Shown: positions 62,031 to 64,000 of the stretch, in pieces
Numbering within the stretch: position 1 is the first letter of the stretch
Layout of the letters: every line of letters begins with the position of its first letter
Source: Leishmania mexicana MHOM/GT/2001/U1103
Lineage: Eukaryota; Euglenozoa; Kinetoplastea; Trypanosomatida; Trypanosomatidae
NCBI RefSeq assembly: GCF_000234665.1
Contig: NC_018331.1
Coordinates: 434,001 to 498,000, forward strand
DNA: 64,000 nt
Reading direction: 5' to 3'
Position numbers and translations under genes: made by a program
Notes under the pieces: generated by a model
Told to the model about the DNA's origin: nothing
The model's input: the letters and a program-made list of their open reading frames with translations, nothing else
Database searches by the model: none

Positions 62031-63281
62031 CTACTTCTTTCGGGCAGAGCTCCTATGAAGGGTTTCGAGCTCGTCCTGCAGCCGCATGATCATCTGGCCG
62101 TTCGAAATGTGCTCCCTATCGACGGTCTTCTGTAGCTCGTCGAGGTAGCGGCGGTGCTCGCGGCGGACACGTCCCATCTCAGCCACCGTGCTCTCCTTCG
62201 CGTGCTGCAACGCAGAGGCGCGCCACACCATCTTCTCAATCTCGCAGTCGATGGTGTCCATGCGAAGGTTCGCCACAATGTGGGAATCGTACAAGTCGTT
62301 GATCTCCTTCGCTAGCTCCTCGACAATATCCGCATCAACGCGCTCCTCTGCCTCCATGTCGTCACCGATGACGGCATCAGCGATCAGTTCGAGGTGCGCC
62401 TGAATCTTTGAGATTTGCATGGCGCGGTGGCGAATGGCCAGGTTATTCTGCTTGATGACGTTGTCCTCCTTGGACAGCTCGTGCAGCGCGACCCGGCGGT
62501 CGAAGTTGCTGTGGCGGATGTAATCCTCCAATGTGAGGCCGCGCGGGTTCTTGTCGGCGATCTTTTCTCTGCGAGCAGCCTCATGCGCCACCGCGTTGCA
62601 CTCGTGACGCAGCGCCTCCAGCTTCGCCTTGCGCTCGGCGAGTACCTCAACGGCCTCGGCGCGCTGACTCTCCGCATCCGTTGTCTCCTGCAGAATCGCA
62701 GCAAGGCGCAGCAGCTCGCGGGACTGGCCCTCCATTTGACTGCGGACGTTCTCACGCAGGTGGTACACCGCCACTGCATTTTTCAGGGCGGTGCCGTACG
62801 CACTCTTCTTCTTGAAGCCGATCGCAGAGTTCGACTTCTCGTCGTCGTCGATGCCAACGACTTCCACAATGCCGAGGTACTCCTGCTCGGCCGCCTCGGT
62901 GGCGTCTTCAGCCTTGGCCAGAGCCGTTTGCAGGGCCTCCTTCTCTCTCGACAACTCCTTCTGCGTGCGGATGGAGGCCTCCACGTCACTTCGCTTGTGC
63001 GACAGATCGTCCATGAAGTCATGCGGGAGAGGGATGCTGGTGCCGCCAGCCGTACCGCTGCGCCGCGTCGAGGCACGAGAGCGCTTCGACTTGGATTTGG
63101 CAGTGCTGCCCGTGCTGCCCGTGCTGTCCCGTACCTCCGACAGCTTGGCCTGAGTCATATTCGACACGTCGAGGGAGCGCTTCGTGGCGCGAAGATACTC
63201 CACCTCGTTTCGGAGGGCCTTCGCCTGGCTGTCGAGCTGCATCAGCTGCTTCGACAGCTCCAGCACGCTAGGAGACAACAT
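62031..63281 (-). CDS. Coiled-coil protein, unknown function
   Basis: 416 residues from the ATG at 63279-63281 (MLSPSVLELSKQL); the frame extends upstream only to a GTG. Almost entirely charged helix with heptad-like spacing: residues 5-40, then a Ser/Arg/Gly-rich break (50-80, with KSKSKRSRASTRRSG), then long coiled-coil from about 90 to the end (QKELSREKEALQTALAKAED, EVLAERKAKLEALRHECNAV, VAEMGRVRREHRRYLDELQK). A short non-coil element GLTLEDYIRHSNFDRRVALH near 260 may be a conserved turn. No catalytic motif, membrane segment or signal peptide. Proteins of this shape are common in flagellar and basal-body structures, but nothing here fixes a location. I do not recognise it. Confidence 0.85.
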   Translation of the reverse strand: MLSPSVLELSKQLMQLDSQAKALRNEVEYLRATKRSLDVSNMTQAKLSEVRDSTGSTGSTAKSKSKRSRASTRRSGTAGGTSIPLPHDFMDDLSHKRSDVEASIRTQKELSREKEALQTALAKAEDATEAAEQEYLGIVEVVGIDDDEKSNSAIGFKKKSAYGTALKNAVAVYHLRENVRSQMEGQSRELLRLAAILQETTDAESQRAEAVEVLAERKAKLEALRHECNAVAHEAARREKIADKNPRGLTLEDYIRHSNFDRRVALHELSKEDNVIKQNNLAIRHRAMQISKIQAHLELIADAVIGDDMEAEERVDADIVEELAKEINDLYDSHIVANLRMDTIDCEIEKMVWRASALQHAKESTVAEMGRVRREHRRYLDELQKTVDREHISNGQMIMRLQDELETLHRSSARKK

Positions 63282-64000
63282 TGTTGTAAACAATGGCCTT
63301 CTCCTGTCGATGCGTGTTCGGCAGTATCGCCCTCGCACAACGTGCTACAACCGGACGGTGCACCAAACGGCGGAGAGAAAAAAGCTGAGAACTGAAAGAG
63401 AAGTCCTCGAAGGTAGGTGCGCGCGTATCTGCGTCTCCTCCGTATTATCGCGTGTGGTGAGGTGTGAGAGCAAAACGGAAAGTGGCAAGCGACAGATGCG
63501 GACGAAGTCCTCTGCGTGAGGAAAGGGAGGAGGGAGAAAGAACGAATGTTCCACCGAGGTATTTAGCTGTTGTTTTGAAGTGGTGCTTACAGCAGCTGAG
63601 GTGATGTTGTCGTGCGCGGAGGTTTGAGAGACAGGGCGTGGGCAGATGCAGAGGGATCGGGAAGAAAAAGGGGAGAGAGCAAGAGAGCTAAAGTCAGCGT
63701 GCCGGTCAACGACTCCTAAGAAAGCGCAGTCGCACGGCAGCACAAGCATGAGCGAGGGAAGAGAATGGCAAGCGCGATATGATGAGTGCTAGCCGTAGAA
63801 CGAGCTCCAACAAAGGGGGATACCGAGACACACACACACACGACTGGCGTGGATAGAGAAAGGGGGGCCAAGAGGATGGGGAGGCGCCGAGGAAAGGGAA
63901 GAAGCGGAGGTTCAGAGCATTCGCGTGAGCATACAAGGAAACCGCCCACGCGCACGTGCATAGGGTGGATGCAACCCAGGAGCGACACAGAACGCGAAAG
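63282..64000. other. Upstream region of the coiled-coil gene, to window edge
   Basis: Contains a pyrimidine tract on the minus strand (plus 63372-63400) followed by GGTTGTAG (AG = plus ct at 63345-63346), a candidate trans-splice acceptor about 65 nt before the ATG. The rest is probably 3'UTR of the next upstream gene. No gene seen. Confidence 0.6.

Overview
The window is nuclear DNA of a kinetoplastid, almost certainly a Leishmania species. Protein-coding genes are intronless, rich in G or C at third codon positions, and all lie on the minus strand, separated by long 1-4 kb non-coding stretches full of homopurine/homopyrimidine tracts, G-runs and dinucleotide repeats. That is the layout of a polycistronic transcription unit whose mRNAs are matured by spliced-leader trans-splicing and polyadenylation. 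Species-level clues are a tail-only histone H1, IFT88, an MRP1-type mitochondrial RNA-binding protein, and SIDER/DIRE-type degenerate retroposons. From memory (not checked), H1 and IFT88 are both on chromosome 27 in L. major.

Transcription runs from high to low coordinates. In that order the genes are: a coiled-coil protein (63281-62031); eIF2B delta (59523-57514); a RING-H2 protein ending in a CaaX box (53981-52761); histone H1 (48664-48365); a PTC7-like PP2C phosphatase (45095-43827); an EIF1AD-like OB-fold protein (40657-39917); an FHIP-like protein (39166-36146); a JMJD4-like JmjC oxygenase (35355-33910); a Pro-rich protein with a possible Sec16-like motif (31936-30185); IFT88 (27237-24802); a probably broken gene (about 23497-22692) beside a 39-base assembly gap; TSR2 (21946-21275); MRP1-like (19945-19241); a second, longer Whirly-like mitochondrial protein (17599-15656); an EXPERA-domain membrane protein (14818-14225); a 1570-residue TPR protein (11546-6834); an NSF-like double AAA ATPase with a signal-peptide-like start (4894-1913); and the N-terminal 135 codons of cysteine desulfurase (405-1, running off the edge).

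Four short retroposon copies of two families (1222-1790 with 42148-42717; 29260-29694 with 50059-50490) and one longer degenerate element (about 45507-47160) lie between genes. All point the same way as the genes and some keep A-rich tails. Each pair is a long direct repeat, so the window carries substrates for recombination as well as candidate 3'UTR regulatory sequences.

The genes do not form one pathway. Several concern translation and ribosome assembly (eIF2B delta, TSR2, the EIF1AD-like protein, JMJD4 acting on release factor), several concern trafficking and the flagellum (IFT88, FHIP, NSF-like AAA, possible Sec16-like), and three are mitochondrial or probably so (cysteine desulfurase, the two Whirly-type proteins). 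The observations I rate highest are the tandem Whirly pair, the 98-99% identical 432-nt direct repeats 20.8 kb apart, the signal peptide on an NSF-type ATPase, and the prenylation motif on a RING-H2 protein. I did not find a complete, wholly new system.
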